Assembly: GCA_030490835.1 (NCBI GenBank)
Contig: CM059973.1
Span: forward strand, 52,642,008-52,706,007
Reading direction: 5' to 3'
DNA from: Annona cherimola
Lineage: Eukaryota; Streptophyta; Magnoliopsida; Magnoliales; Annonaceae
Length of the DNA stretch: 64,000 nt
The stretch's first letter is position 1. Each line of letters starts with the position of its first letter. The notes below the pieces were generated by a model. It searched no databases. It worked only from the letters and a program-made list of their open reading frames with translations, and had not been told where the DNA came from. Made by a program: the position numbers and the translations under genes. Shown here one piece after another: positions 1 through 11,215 of this stretch.

Positions 1-641
1 CGTGATTAAGAGTTAATCACTTGGATTAACTTAATCACAAAAAGATAAAATAGAGATTTAATCACTACAGGACAAAATAGTATTACTTTTGGATATTTTA
101 ATCCAAATTTGGATTTTTGTGGAAAAATAGAAAAAAATTCATAAATTGCAATCCGGGCGTCGGAATTCGATGAAATTTTTTATGGATGGTTAAAAATTCA
201 TGATGAACATAATGAATGGATTAAGATGTGATGAAAATCACAAATCAAAGGTCAAGATGAAGCGTCAAATGAAGATCGAAAAAGTAGCTTAACTTTTAAT
301 TAATTCCACTTTTGACTTTTTAAATAAAATAAAAAATTAATTAAAAGGCAGCTGCTGCAGGGGCTGGAGCAGGCTAGGGTGGTTGGAGGTTTGACTATGA
401 TCAATGGTCTATGATCATCATCATCTTTAATCAACGGCTAGGATTTATTTAGCCTAAATTAAATAATTTTAAAAATTAAAAAAATAGGTTAAAAATAGGG
501 CTGCAATAGGGTTTCTGGAGCAGGCCTAGGGTGGGCAGCACATGGCTCAAAGAATTTTTCAAAATTAAAAAGAAATACCAATTTATAATTAAATACCTCA
601 AAACTAGGGGGTAAATTCCAAATTCCTGAAAAATTCAACCC

Positions 642-650
642 TATAAATAG
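642..650 (+). promoter_or_regulatory. LTR core promoter TATA box
   Basis: TATAAATAG lies at the same relative place as in the related LTRs, about 140 bp ahead of a GTAAGT donor-like site at 788. It is the likely RNA polymerase II promoter of the LTR. Confidence 0.7.
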
Positions 651-1530
651 GGAAGCAGGGGGAGAACGTCCAAGGCATCCAAAACCACTCCATTTGAGCA
701 TTTTTCACCACCCACCACGTTTTAGCCTTGAAGAATAGAAGGTTGGAGAGAGAAAGCGTGAGAAAAAGAGGCGTATCTCCACTTCGGGTAAGTGATTTCT
801 ACCCAAATTTCTTTTGAATGTTAAGTATGGTAAAAACATGCTTAGATAATACCTAAGCATGAGAAAATAAGTATAGATATAATGTTTAAAAGGAATTATG
901 CCAAAACATCAAAAATTTGGAGCGAAGATAAGGTATTCGGGAAGATAGCATATGATATGTGAAGATAATGCTCCAAAATTGATAAATGATGATTTGGGAT
1001 GTATGATTATGATAAATATAATGTTGAAATGATGATATATTAATTTCATGATTTTTAGAATTAAGGATTATGCTTAAGTGAATTTATATTGATTTTTAGT
1101 ATATGGAGAAAATGATTTTTTTGGCCAAGTAAATGATGATAAATTCAAAATGTATGAAATTTTCTATGATATACTAGGCATGAGGTATGTCATGATATTT
1201 TTTATTTTTGGAAAAAATATCAAATTTTGGAACCCATGAACAGTAACCACGTCTCTGTGAACAGTAACCTCGGATGAACAGTGATTTGCTACAGTGATTT
1301 GCTACAGTAAACAGCGTGATTTTGGAGAAAATTTTAGATTTTTTTTTATATTTTATGAGGATAAATGGATTGAATTTTTTAAGGATTTATGGATAAAAAT
1401 CCATATAAGAAAATGATGATCACGCATTTTTAAGGATAACCTCCATAAAAAAAATTATGGTGGAAAATAAGGTCATAAATAAATATAAAATATGCATGAT
1501 AAAGTATGTATATCCTTTTCACTTGTATAG

Positions 1531-1577
1531 GAAAAGGAAAGGAAAGGATAAAGGAGTCGGATTAAAGCAAAGCAAAG
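1531..1577 (+). other. Putative untranslated leader exon 2 (LTR copy A)
   Basis: This 47-nt purine-rich block is preceded by a pyrimidine-containing stretch ending TATAG and followed by GTAAGC. The same bounded block occurs in six other LTR copies here. Splicing is inferred, not shown. Confidence 0.4.
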
Positions 1578-2462
1578 GTAAGCAAGCAAACATTTTTGAA
1601 AATGATTTTTATATGTTTCATATTGCAACTATGAAATATGTCGGAATTGCTTTATTATAAGCAAATCCATATGGAAGTAAGGAGAAATGTTAAGTTATGT
1701 GGAAACTGCTTTATCATAAGCAAATACTTATGAAAATAAGAAAAAATATAGAAATGGTTGCATTATAATGGAAAAAAGAACATTTTGATTTCAAAATAAT
1801 ATTTGGTTTTGTCAAATGAATTTAAAATGATTTGTTAAAATGTTTTGAAGCGGATTTAAGGGAGGCCAACCGATAATCGATTTAAATGAAGATTTTTAAG
1901 GTAATGACCAAAGGATCATACAAGCTTACCTTCATATAGAAGTAACTCATGTGTCATGTGGACAAGGAATATGATACCATATAAAAAAAAATGAAATGAA
2001 TTATGCATTGGTATATCCTTTGTTCATAAAAAACCTAGAAATTGGAAGAAAAGCATTTGCAAAATCTTTTGTCTTTAGATATTAAAATGTTTTCAAAATT
2101 GTTTTACCACTCAAAATTTATTTAGAAACATTTTAGCAAAATTTTGAAATTACTATTTCTCAAATATTTCCTTCAAATATTTTAAATGATTTAGAAATGT
2201 GTTATTTAAATGTTTCCATAATTATTTAAGGTTGGTCATCCTTACAAAATATTTTATTAACTTGTTAACTTGGGCTATGCCAAGTTTTCAAGTTAGAAAA
2301 GGGAATACAGGCCGAGGTCTGTACTATTTTGAAATGACATGCTAGCATCAAGTTTTAAAAAGGAAAAGTCACAGACTAGGGTCTGTGGAGTTTTATAAAA
2401 AGCATGCTAGCATATGAATATGGAGAAAGGAATGTGCACATGAGTTATATACTAGGTCTACT

Positions 2463-2567
2463 GTAGAGGATATGCAGACCGGACGCGGTTGCAAGATGGG
2501 CCCCCTCTACATAGGCCAAGTCGCTTTAAAAGGAAAAATGCCGGCGGCGCCCTCCCTGAAATGGGAG
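2463..2567 (+). other. Structured LTR domain, copy A (helix P1, GCCAAGTCGC box, helix P2)
   Basis: GTAGAGG at 2463-2469 pairs with CCTCTAC at 2504-2510. The invariant GCCAAGTCGC follows, then a CGGCGGCG segment, then CTCCC at 2552-2556 pairing with GGGAG at 2563-2567. Further hairpins follow at 2862-2891 and 2937-2950. Equivalent positions in other copies pair with different bases. Confidence 0.5.
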
Positions 2568-2730
2568 AAGAACACGGATAACTGTCTAGCTCGCAAGTTA
2601 TCAATAGAGATGGTTTCTCTCCTAAGGAGGAAAGGGTGATCACTTTGTAAGTGTCACCTACCAGACGGACAGAAACGTTATGCATGATGCATATGCTTGT
2701 TTTACAAAGGTTTTATGAAAAATGTTTTAA

Positions 2731-2746
2731 GGACATGAGAATGTCC
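2731..2746 (+). repeat. GGACAT/ATGTCC palindrome
   Basis: GGACAT, four bases, then ATGTCC form a perfect inverted repeat, extended to 8 bp by flanking AA and TT. It is the same palindrome that is arrayed at 58969-59506. Confidence 0.6.
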
Positions 2747-4886
2747 TTGGAGAAAGAAAGTTTTATGAAAAACGTTTTATGTTCGTGAAAAAAAGGTTTA
2801 CATGTTAAGTTTGCAAGCATATGTTTTACGAAAGGTTTTATGAAAAGGTTTCCACTGGTTGATAGTAGATCACTTGATAAGTGTCTACTATTGAACAAGA
2901 GAAATGCATTTAAATGAAAAAAAAACGCTTGCTTACTGAGTTTCGACTCACGTTTTGCTTTTCAAACCATAGACAGGTACAACACAGGCCAAGAAGAAAA
3001 GGAAAAAGAAGGTATGAAGAAAATTTTATGATATGTTGATCCATATATGGTATGACATGAACATATGATAAGGAGTTTTCAAATTATGTATGTATAAAAT
3101 GTTCAGGTTAAAATAACCTGTATCGTACAAAAACAAGTATGAATGTTATCAATGATAATTGAGATTTGATGATAAGTATGTGTCTTTATGTGATGAAAGA
3201 AAAAGAAAAAAAAATTTTGACGAGATCGAATTAAGTACCCGCCGCATGATCAGGGCAACAATCCTGATTCATACTTACCAATCGACAAGATCTTGGAGTA
3301 AGGACAAATGTGACGCCTCGGTTCGGGGCGCCACACTATGACCCGTGCACTTGCAGTGAGATTGCGAACAAAGAGGAAGGAGAAAAGGAGAAGAAAAAGA
3401 AGAAGAACCAAGCAACTCAAGTTGGAATCAAGTTAGGGTTGATTCAAGTAAGTAAAAACCTAAGTTTTGAAGCTTTGAATCAAGTTTTCTCTCTCAATTC
3501 ATGAGCCATGAATATGGTTCATAAAGAACTCTTAAAGGCTAAGTTATGATGCCTTAATATGGGGATTGAATGATTTTTGAAAGATTTAAATGAGATCAAG
3601 AGTTCAAGAGAGTGAAAATGGAAGTTTAGATTGAATTTTGAGATGAAAGCTAACTTTGAAATTTTCAAAACCCTAAACCAAGTTGCTGTATGATTTAAGC
3701 ATGTTGATTTTAATGTAATTCATGTTCTTTTGAATTACATGTGTTGATTTAATCATTTGTTAATTATTTTAGCAAATATGTAATTTAGGATTTCCAGAAT
3801 TGCCCGATTTTTCCATTTTCGGGTTAAAAATGATACAAGAAAATGCTTAAATTGTTTATGGTTGAATTTTAGGGTAAAGAACCTTAAATTAAGGACCCTT
3901 TGGATGGCCTAAGTGGTCTGAATGAGTTTGCCATAAATCTAATTTTTTAGGGTATCTATATAGGACGTCCAAATGGGGGCTAAAACGGGTACTTTCCATA
4001 TAATTTTTGTTGCTGTTTGTAATGAAATAATTTATGAATGTTATAGAGGGTAAAATACCCTAGGTTTAAGTTACTTTGAGTATCCAAAAGGTTTTGGAAA
4101 GACATGCCATATATGCATGAAAATGTTGCTGTTATGGAAGCAAATGAATTATGAATTTTAAATATGTCATAATACCCTAAATTTGGGTTAAGAAAAGCAT
4201 GTTTAGTTGCTGAAAATTATGACTTATAATTTTTTTATGATTTAAGTCTTGAAAGAGGCGTTGAATGGATGAAAAAGCAGGTCTTAACATGGCTGTTTTG
4301 GAAACCAGTGATAAATGGATTAAAAATCCAAAATTAAACCCTAAAGTATATGCTAATTAAGGGGTTTAATGATGATGAAAATGGGTGTAAGTTGTTGTGT
4401 TAAGAAATTTTAAGAAACACATAATCTATGTATTATATGTTGAACGTATTTAGAGCATATGTATGAATGGATGATATGTGACTTATGTGAACTTGCTAAA
4501 ATGGAAAATATACATGAATATGTGATAAAATGCATGAGGATATTGCTGTATGAGTGAGGATTAATTATCTCAATTTTTGAAATTTATTTATGAAGCTCGA
4601 AACGTCACTTATATGCTTAGAATGGGCATCGATGTAGGAAAAAAACGGTTTATGGGAGATATAAATCCACGAATGATGAATTATGAATGAATGTTATGTG
4701 TTTACCCTAAATATGAGACTAAAACACAATATGAAATAAATGATGTAATGCATAAGTGCATGTTGTGTATGTATGATCGACTTGAATATCCAAGTTGATT
4801 ATGTATGATATGGATTATGGGATTGAAAAACTAAGTGAGTACAAGCAAATGAATTGTTATGAATGTAATGTTATGTTTATGTATAG

Positions 4887-4930
4887 GCAAAGACAAAGAG
4901 GTTAACAAGGCGGAAAGCTAAGCAAGAAAG
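4887..4930 (+). other. Putative untranslated leader exon 2 (LTR copy E)
   Basis: A 44-nt purine-rich block preceded by TATGTATAG and followed by GTAAGC, in the same place as in the other LTRs. Confidence 0.4.
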
Positions 4931-5215
4931 GTAAGCAAGCAATTTTCTAAAATGCTTTGTTTTATCAAATGTGATAAAATGCTTATCAATGATATTCTAA
5001 CTGTTTAAATGAGTTAGCAAATGAATGATTTCAATTCTTTTTAAATTGCTTAAGGATGGTCATTCCTTATTTAAATGTGTATTGAAATATTATTTCCAAT
5101 GAAATAAATGAATTGTTTACTGCTTTCAAAGAACTTATGTCATTTGATGACTCAAGAGTTTATGGTTGAAAAATCATGCTAGCATGTCAAGTTCATGTTT
5201 ATGAAAGAAGCATGT

Positions 5216-5328
5216 GCACAAAAGCATGAGGTTCACCTCAAAGGTGTAAGCGGACCAAATGTCCCCCTTTTGTGCGGCCAAGTCGCTAAGAGAGGTCAAG
5301 GGCCGACGGCGCCTCCCTGGAATGGGAG
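5216..5328 (+). other. Structured LTR domain, copy E
   Basis: GCACAAAAG at 5216-5224 pairs over 9 bp with CTTTTGTGC at 5267-5275 and is followed at once by GGCCAAGTCGC. CTCCC at 5313-5317 pairs with GGGAG at 5324-5328. The first stem shares no sequence with that of copy A, yet is fully paired. Confidence 0.5.
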
Positions 5329-6740
5329 AAAGGATGAAAGTGGATGGTTGCCTAGCTAGCTTCTATCCAAAGGAATGTCATGATTTTAAATGATGCATCA
5401 CATTACTTATAATATACCTTGGACGGGTATGAGAAGAATGTTTTAAGATATACCCTCGAGTGGGTATAATGTAGCTTTCCAAGTTATTTTCAGTGAAAAT
5501 ATATTGCCTGAAAACCTTATAGCTTGCTTATTGAGTTTCGACTCACAATTTTGTTTTTCAAATCCTAAAGACAGGTGAAAGAAGAACCATGCAAGGAGCA
5601 CAGGTGGAGATTCAAGGAAAAAATGAATTTCTACAAGTTCCTATAATTGAACTCTATGAATTGTATGGTTGTATGTTAATGACATTATTGGTGATTGAAT
5701 GATGTATAAGGTTTATATTATGTTTATGACAATGTGGTGATATGACTATAAATAGCAAAAAAAAATTTATGGTCAATTGTTAAGAATGACTTATCATGAA
5801 ATGGTTAAGTATGGAAAATTATGAGACCACATGCGTATATTTCAAATGAAATGTTTAAAAAGGATTAAACTCCTAAGAAGTTAAGATAAAATGGATAAAT
5901 ATCCAAATAGCCCGCCGTGTGTGTGAAACCCTGATCTTAGACACGTGTATAAAATCCTAGGGTTGTAAACCCTATGTACTATATTTGGAAAATATACATT
6001 TAGGAGTATGAAAATATGTGGGAATAGAGGTTAAAATAATTATGAAATTCGGATGAATAGTGCACGTGAATAGTAGCCCAGGGATTAAGACACGTGATTA
6101 AGAGTTAAGCACTTGGATTAACTTAATCATAAAAAGACGAAAAAGGAGATTTAATCACTACAGGACGAAATAGCAATACTTTTTGATATTTTAATGGAAT
6201 TTCAGATTTTAGTGAAAATTTTGGAGAAAATAGAAAAAAATTCATAAATCGCAATCCGGACGTCTGATTGAAGTGAAATGTTTTAGGGATGGCCAAATAT
6301 TTATGATGAACATGATGAATGGTTTAAGATGTGATGAAAATCATGAATCAAAGGCCAAGATTTAACATAAAAAAGTAGCCCATTTTTTCATTTAATTTTT
6401 GATTAATTAAAAGTCAAATATCATTAATTAAAAATCACTTTAATTAAATGAAATTGTGCTCAAAGTCAAAAAGGGGGCTGGTAGTGCAAGGGGTGTGGGA
6501 TAATGGGCCAAATCCAATGGTCCACATTCAACTTTATCAAATGATCAATGGCATGGATTTAATTAAGTATTTTATTTAAACAAAAATCATTAATAAAAGA
6601 GGGCAGCTAGGGGGGGACTTGAGGAAGCTGTAGTGGGGGCTGCACAAAGCTCCAAGTGTTGCATGGGATTTGAAGAAAAAAATTGGAATTTGATACCTTG
6701 AGCTAGGGGGTAAATTGTAAATTGATGAAAAATTCAACCC

Positions 6741-6749
6741 TATAAATAG
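6741..6749 (+). promoter_or_regulatory. LTR core promoter TATA box
   Basis: TATAAATAG in the solo LTR, at the position equivalent to 642-650, about 155 bp ahead of the GTAAGG site at 6897. Confidence 0.7.
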
Positions 6750-7305
6750 GGGCAAGGTGAGAACATCCAAGATACTCCATTCTTAACCCAATCTTGAGAA
6801 ATTCAAGCCTTTTCCACCCCCAAAATTCGTTTCTAAGAGAGAAAGAGAAGGTTAGAGAGAGAAAAGGCAAGTACGAGGAGAGTTTTTCTACTTCAGGTAA
6901 GGGGATTCTTCCCAAATTTCTTTTGGATGTTAAATATGATAAAATCATGCTTAGATAATGCCTAAGCATGAGAAATTAAGTATGGTTATAATACCAAAGT
7001 GGAATTATGCCAAAATATCAAAAATTTGGAGCAAAGATAGAGCATTCAGGAAAATAATGTATGAAATGTGCAAATAATGCTCCAAAATTGCTAAATAATG
7101 ATTTGGGATGAATGTTTATGATAATTTTGATGTTGGAATGATGATATATTAATCTCATGATTTTTCGATTTAAGGATTACGCTTAAGTAAAATTATGATG
7201 ATTTTTAGTATATGGAATAATGATGAATTCAAAATTCATGAATTTTCTCATGATATACTGACTAAGAGCTATGTCATGGTATTTTTTATTTTTGGAACCC
7301 ATGAA

Positions 7306-7438
7306 CAGTAACCCACGTTACTGTGAACAGTAACCTCGCGTGAACAGTAACTCATGAACAGTGATCATAAACAGTAACCCCATGAACAGTGATCGTTAAC
7401 AGTGATTATGAACAGTATCATGAACAGTAAAAAGCGTA
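7306..7438 (+). repeat. GTGAACAGTA short tandem repeats in LTR
   Basis: About ten imperfect copies of TGAACAGTAA or TGAACAGTGA lie head to tail. Shorter runs occur at the same place in the LTRs at 1247-1310, 18230-18300 and 37485-37575. They lie several hundred bases downstream of the TATA box. Confidence 0.75.
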
Positions 7439-7667
7439 AATTGGGTGGAAAAAAAAATGAGATTAGTATTTATATCTTAAAGAATATATAGATGGAATTT
7501 TTAAAGGGATTTATGGATAAAAAAAATCCATATAAGGAGGTAATGACCAAGTATCTTTATCAGATTAACCTCTATAGGAATGAGGTAATGAATGATTATA
7601 AAGCATGCATGGGAAGCAATCTAAGACATGGAATGATATAGATAAAATATCATTTTTCCTTATATAG

Positions 7668-7706
7668 GAAAAGGAAAGGAAAAGGTGAAGGACACAGACT
7701 GAGGAG
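7668..7706 (+). other. Putative untranslated leader exon 2 (solo LTR B)
   Basis: A 39-nt purine-rich block preceded by TTATATAG and followed by GTAAGC. Confidence 0.4.
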
Positions 7707-7891
7707 GTAAGCAAGCAACCCTTTTGAAAATGATTTCTTACTTTTTTATGAAATATATTTAAGGATGACCATTCCTATACTGCTTTACATGAAATGATTG
7801 CTAACTTTCTTATTAAATGCCTTTTATGAAAATTTTATGGACATGTCATGTCGGCATATGTGTATGTTCATGGTGCACAATGAAGAGGCTT

Positions 7892-7980
7892 TAGTGGAGG
7901 TAGAAAGCAGATCGAGGATCCCCTTCACTATTGCCAAGTCGCAAGGGCTGTGTGCCGGCGATGTCCTCCCAAGAGGTGGG
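7892..7980 (+). other. Structured LTR domain, copy B
   Basis: TAGTGGAGG at 7892-7900 pairs with CCTTCACTA at 7922-7930 through one G-U pair. GCCAAGTCGC follows. The second helix is weaker here. A third hairpin at 8049-8091 has CACTT at 8064-8068 pairing with AAGTG at 8072-8076 inside an outer CCATTGGTA stem. Confidence 0.45.
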
Positions 7981-8557
7981 GGCACAAGGAAAGTCATGAA
8001 TGAATGAATGCATTGCATTCTCACGAAATGCATAAAAATGTTTCTATCCCATTGGTAATTAATCACTTGGTAAGTGTCTCCTACCAAATGGGGAGAAATG
8101 CATTTGAATGAAAGTAAAATGTTTACTTGCCAAAGAAAAAGGCTTGCTTACTAAGTATTATTACTCGTATGTGTTTTCAAAATGACAAACAGGCTATGGA
8201 GCTGACTCATAAAGGATGTCAGGTAGAAATGACCTGCAAATTTAATTGCAGTTCTATGTATGCATCCAAAGAGACAAATGTATGATAATCATGTTGAAGA
8301 CATATTTTATGGATATTACAAATATGTACTTATGTGAATTATTTCAATAAAAAGAAGATATGAATGGTTTTATGATGATATGGATGAGTCTATTATGTAT
8401 AAAGTGTATGCTTAAGTAACGAATGAAAAGAAAAAAAATTGGACGAGATCCAATTAAGAACCCGCCGCGTGATCAGGGCAACAATCCTGACTCACATTTA
8501 CCCATCAAAATCGGTCCCACAGTAAGGCTTCTAGGCTCCCCAGTTCGGGGCGCCACA

Positions 8558-8642
8558 GTGTGACAGGGCAACAATCCTGATCACGTTTACCAATCGATAG
8601 ATCTTAGAGTAAGGTTGTGACACTCGGGTTTGGGGCACCACA
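8558..8642 (+). mobile_element. Older gypsy LTR, right end (continues 3336-5921)
   Basis: After the GTGTG duplication the old LTR resumes with the CAGGGCAACAATCCTG hairpin and ends GGGGCACCACA. It is followed directly by RT-coding sequence, so the primer site, gag and protease have been deleted. Confidence 0.75.
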
Positions 8643-9075
8643 AGTTACTAGATAAAGGATTTATTTTCCCTAGTGTATCCCCATGGTGCACATTGATGTT
8701 ATTTGTTAATAGGAAAGATGGCAGCATTCAATTTTATATCGATTATATGAAGCTAAATAAAGTAATAGTGAAAAATAAATATTTATTTCCATGAATTGAT
8801 AACCAGTTGCAAGGTGCCAGTATGTTCTCTATAATTGATCTATAATCAGGGTATCATTATATGCAAGTTTGGGATATCTATATCTTAAAGACGACATTTT
8901 GGACCAAATATGGTCACTATGAGTTCATGATGGTTCCTTTTGGTCTAACTAATGCATTAGCCTTCTTCATTGATCTAATGAACCGGATCAACTGAGAGTA
9001 TTTATGTCAACATATCGTGGTCTTCATCGATGATATCTTAATATACTCTCGCAATGATGTAGAACATGTCTGAGA
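8643..9075 (+). pseudogene. Gypsy pol fossil: reverse transcriptase
   Basis: Conceptual translation gives the RT core in order: the entry block around a Lys-Asp-Gly segment, the IDY and LNKV motifs, a decayed LPRID block, a SGYH block, a [11 protein letters not shown] block, the PFGLTNA motif and the FIDDILIYS catalytic motif near 9028-9055. The order and spacing match the Tekay-type RT at 21530-21960 in this window. Several in-frame stops and indels make it non-functional. The fossil begins abruptly in RT, next to an LTR end, so gag and protease were removed by a deletion. Confidence 0.85.
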
Positions 9076-9765
9076 TTGGTATTGTGGTAGTTAAGGGAGC
9101 AAAAATTATATGCTAAACTCAAGAAATATGATTTTTGGATTCCAAGCATCTCTTTTTTGTGAAATGTTGTATTGGCATAAGGGATAGCAATTAATTCCCA
9201 TAAGATAGACGCAATTATATATTAGCCAAGACCAACCACAGTGACTGAAGTTTGTAGTTTTTAGAGCTAGCCGACTACTATAAGCGATTTCTAAAGGGAT
9301 TCTCTAGGATCGTAGTGTCACTTACGAGATTGACTTAAAAGAATGCTAAGCTTAATTGGACAGATCAATGTGAAGTAGCTTTTCAAGAGCTAAATCGATG
9401 ACTACTCAAGGCTCCAATTCTAGTTGTTGTTTCAGGTACGAAAGGCTTTGTGGTATACATTGGCACTTCTAAAAGAGGTCTAAGTTGTGTGTTAATGAAA
9501 AATGACGAGGTAATCACTTATGCTTCTAAGAAGCTAAGGCCACATGAATAAAACTACCTTACCCATGACTTAGAGCTTACTGCAGTCATATTTCTATTAA
9601 AGATTTGGAGACATTATCCATATGGTGCGAGGTGTGACATTTATACTAACCACAAAAGCTTCAAATATATCTTTACCTATAAAGAGTTAAATATGTGACA
9701 ATGATGATGGCTTGAGTTATTATATCATCTAGGTAAAGCCAACATCATGGCTAAAATTCATAAAT
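9076..9765 (+). pseudogene. Gypsy pol fossil: RT connection and RNase H
   Basis: The RNase H region is readable as a YASKKLRPHE-like block, THDLELTAV, an [15 protein letters not shown] block and the [16 protein letters not shown] segment, then WLELL and a HLGKANIMA end. These correspond to residues around 150-260 of the better copy at 21905-22674. Frameshifts and stops occur every few dozen codons. It continues the RT fossil at 8643 and leads into the integrase fossil. Confidence 0.8.
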
Positions 9766-11215
9766 TCATAAAAATCATCCAAAATTCATTTAAATAACAC
9801 GTGTCATATTTAAAGACCTACTTAGGTTTAGGTATCACATAACATGACCGTATGCTCATAACCAAAGCCCATTGTCATTGATGAAATGATAAAGATGGAT
9901 TTATATATGGATGTTGAGGGAGTCGTAGCCCATATTAATCAATTGAGTCTACAGCCGACCATCCTAGATGAGATTAGACAAGCTCAATGAAACACACCTG
10001 CTACTAGTTTTCTTTATATTTAAGTACCTTCTATGAAAGGGGAATTGCCAAATTTCATTGTGGATAATGATGCCATTATTAAATTCAAAGGTGGATTAGC
10101 CATTCCTCAATGAGATCTGGTGATTGTAAAGATTTTGAAAGAAGCCCACTATAGTCCTTATTCCATCCATCCCGGTAAGACGAAGATGTACTAAGACCTA
10201 AAGACATAGTATTAGTGAGACGGAATGAAAAATGATGTAGCATAATTTGTGGCTAAAATGTTTAATGTAATAGCAAGTCAAGACAAAATATTAGAGATCG
10301 AACCGATTATTATGACCAATTTGGTTGCCAACTTAGAAGTGGGAATAGATTAGCATAGATTTTATTGACGGTTTACCTTGGAACTGTGCTGGATATGATA
10401 ATACTAGGATCATTGCGGAGAGATTGTCGAAGTCAAATCACTTTATTGCCATCAATATTTACTAAAGAGAAGCTAGCTTAGATCTACCACAAGGAGATAA
10501 GCCGATTACATGGAGTTTGTAATTTCATTATCTCTCATCAAGGTTCCATTTTTACCTCCTAACTTTGGAAAATATTGCACATCGCAATAGGGACTATTGA
10601 AGTTATGTTCCACCTTCCATCCCCAAACAAACGGGCATACCAAGATGGTCAACTAACAATTAAAAGATTGTGACATGCTTGTGTCATGGATTAGAAGAGT
10701 ATATGGAATGAATACCTATTATTGGCTAAATTTGCAAACAACAACAGCTACCGCTCCAACATAAAGATGACCCCATTCAAAGCATTATATGGGTGCAAAT
10801 GCAAATCACCTCTATGCCGAGATGCAGTAGTTGAAGCTTCTATTTTAGGGCCTTAGATGATTACTGACATGGAGGAAAAAGTTACTAAGATCAGGGAAAG
10901 GGTTTCACCACCTAGTCAAGGTAGAAAATTTATGCAAGTACTTGACGTAGGCTCCTAGAATTTATAGCGGGGGAACAAAATGTTCTTTCGAGTTTCCTCG
11001 GTGAAGGGGGGAGCCAGCATCAAGGGGAAGCTGAGTCTTAGATATATTGGTTCCTATGAAACCTAAAGAAAGTTGGGAAGGTTGTGTACCACTTAACACT
11101 CCCACCAACATTGGTCTATGTATATAACATGTTCCACATATCTTCCTTACAAAAGTGCAACAAATCGGGCTTGAAATTGCAAAATTTCAAAATAGATGTT
11201 GTGCATAACAAATAA
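9766..11215 (+). pseudogene. Gypsy pol fossil: integrase
   Basis: From about 10010 the frame fragments resemble the integrase of the 34403-35980 copy: a zinc-finger region near 10150-10290, a core with the RLHGV and SHQGSIFTS blocks near 10500-10560, a FHPQT-G equivalent with substitutions near 10610-10640, and the NNNSYRSNIKMTPFKALYGCKCKSPL segment near 10735-10810. The chromatin-binding tail fades out near 11160-11215. Stops and frameshifts are dense. No 3' LTR follows, so this element has lost its right end. Confidence 0.75.

Larger units (their letters stand above)
1..3335 (+). mobile_element. Tekay-type gypsy LTR, cut at its left end by the window edge
   Basis: The sequence matches the LTRs at 5922-8557 and 36016-38595 in order: the early TTAATCACTTGG block, the TATA box, the GTAAGT site, the GAACAGTA repeats, the GCCAAGTCGC hairpin region and the terminal CGGTTCGGGGCGCCACA. 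About the first 220 bp of a full LTR lie outside the window. It is longer than its relatives because the stretch 1580-3300 is expanded with hairpin-rich repeats. No tRNA-primer site follows, so it is either a solo LTR or the 3' LTR of an element lying to the left. No protein-coding frame is credible inside it; the short ORFs are chance. Confidence 0.85.
3336..5921 (+). mobile_element. Older gypsy LTR, left part (continues at 8558)
   Basis: This LTR lacks a recognisable left end and abuts LTR copy A. It carries the later LTR landmarks: a GTAAGT at 3448, a bounded purine-rich block at 4887-4930, the GCCAAGTCGC hairpin domain at 5216-5328 and a CAGACAGG acceptor-like site ending at 5574. It then breaks at the 5-bp duplication GTGTG, where the solo LTR 5922-8557 sits. 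It is clearly diverged from its relatives, so it belongs to an older or separate subfamily. Small T-rich or A-rich ORFs inside it are not credible. Confidence 0.75.
5922..8557 (+). mobile_element. Solo Tekay-type gypsy LTR with intact target site duplication
   Basis: The LTR starts TGTGAAACCC and ends GGGGCGCCACA, about 2.64 kb, close to the 2.58-kb 3' LTR at 36016-38595. It is flanked by a perfect 5-bp direct repeat GTGTG (5917-5921 and 8558-8562). Neither side has internal gag-pol belonging to it, so it is a solo LTR formed by recombination between two LTRs. It landed near the right end of the older LTR 3336-8642. It carries the TATA box, GAACAGTA repeats, leader-exon block and hairpin domain. 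Confidence 0.9.
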
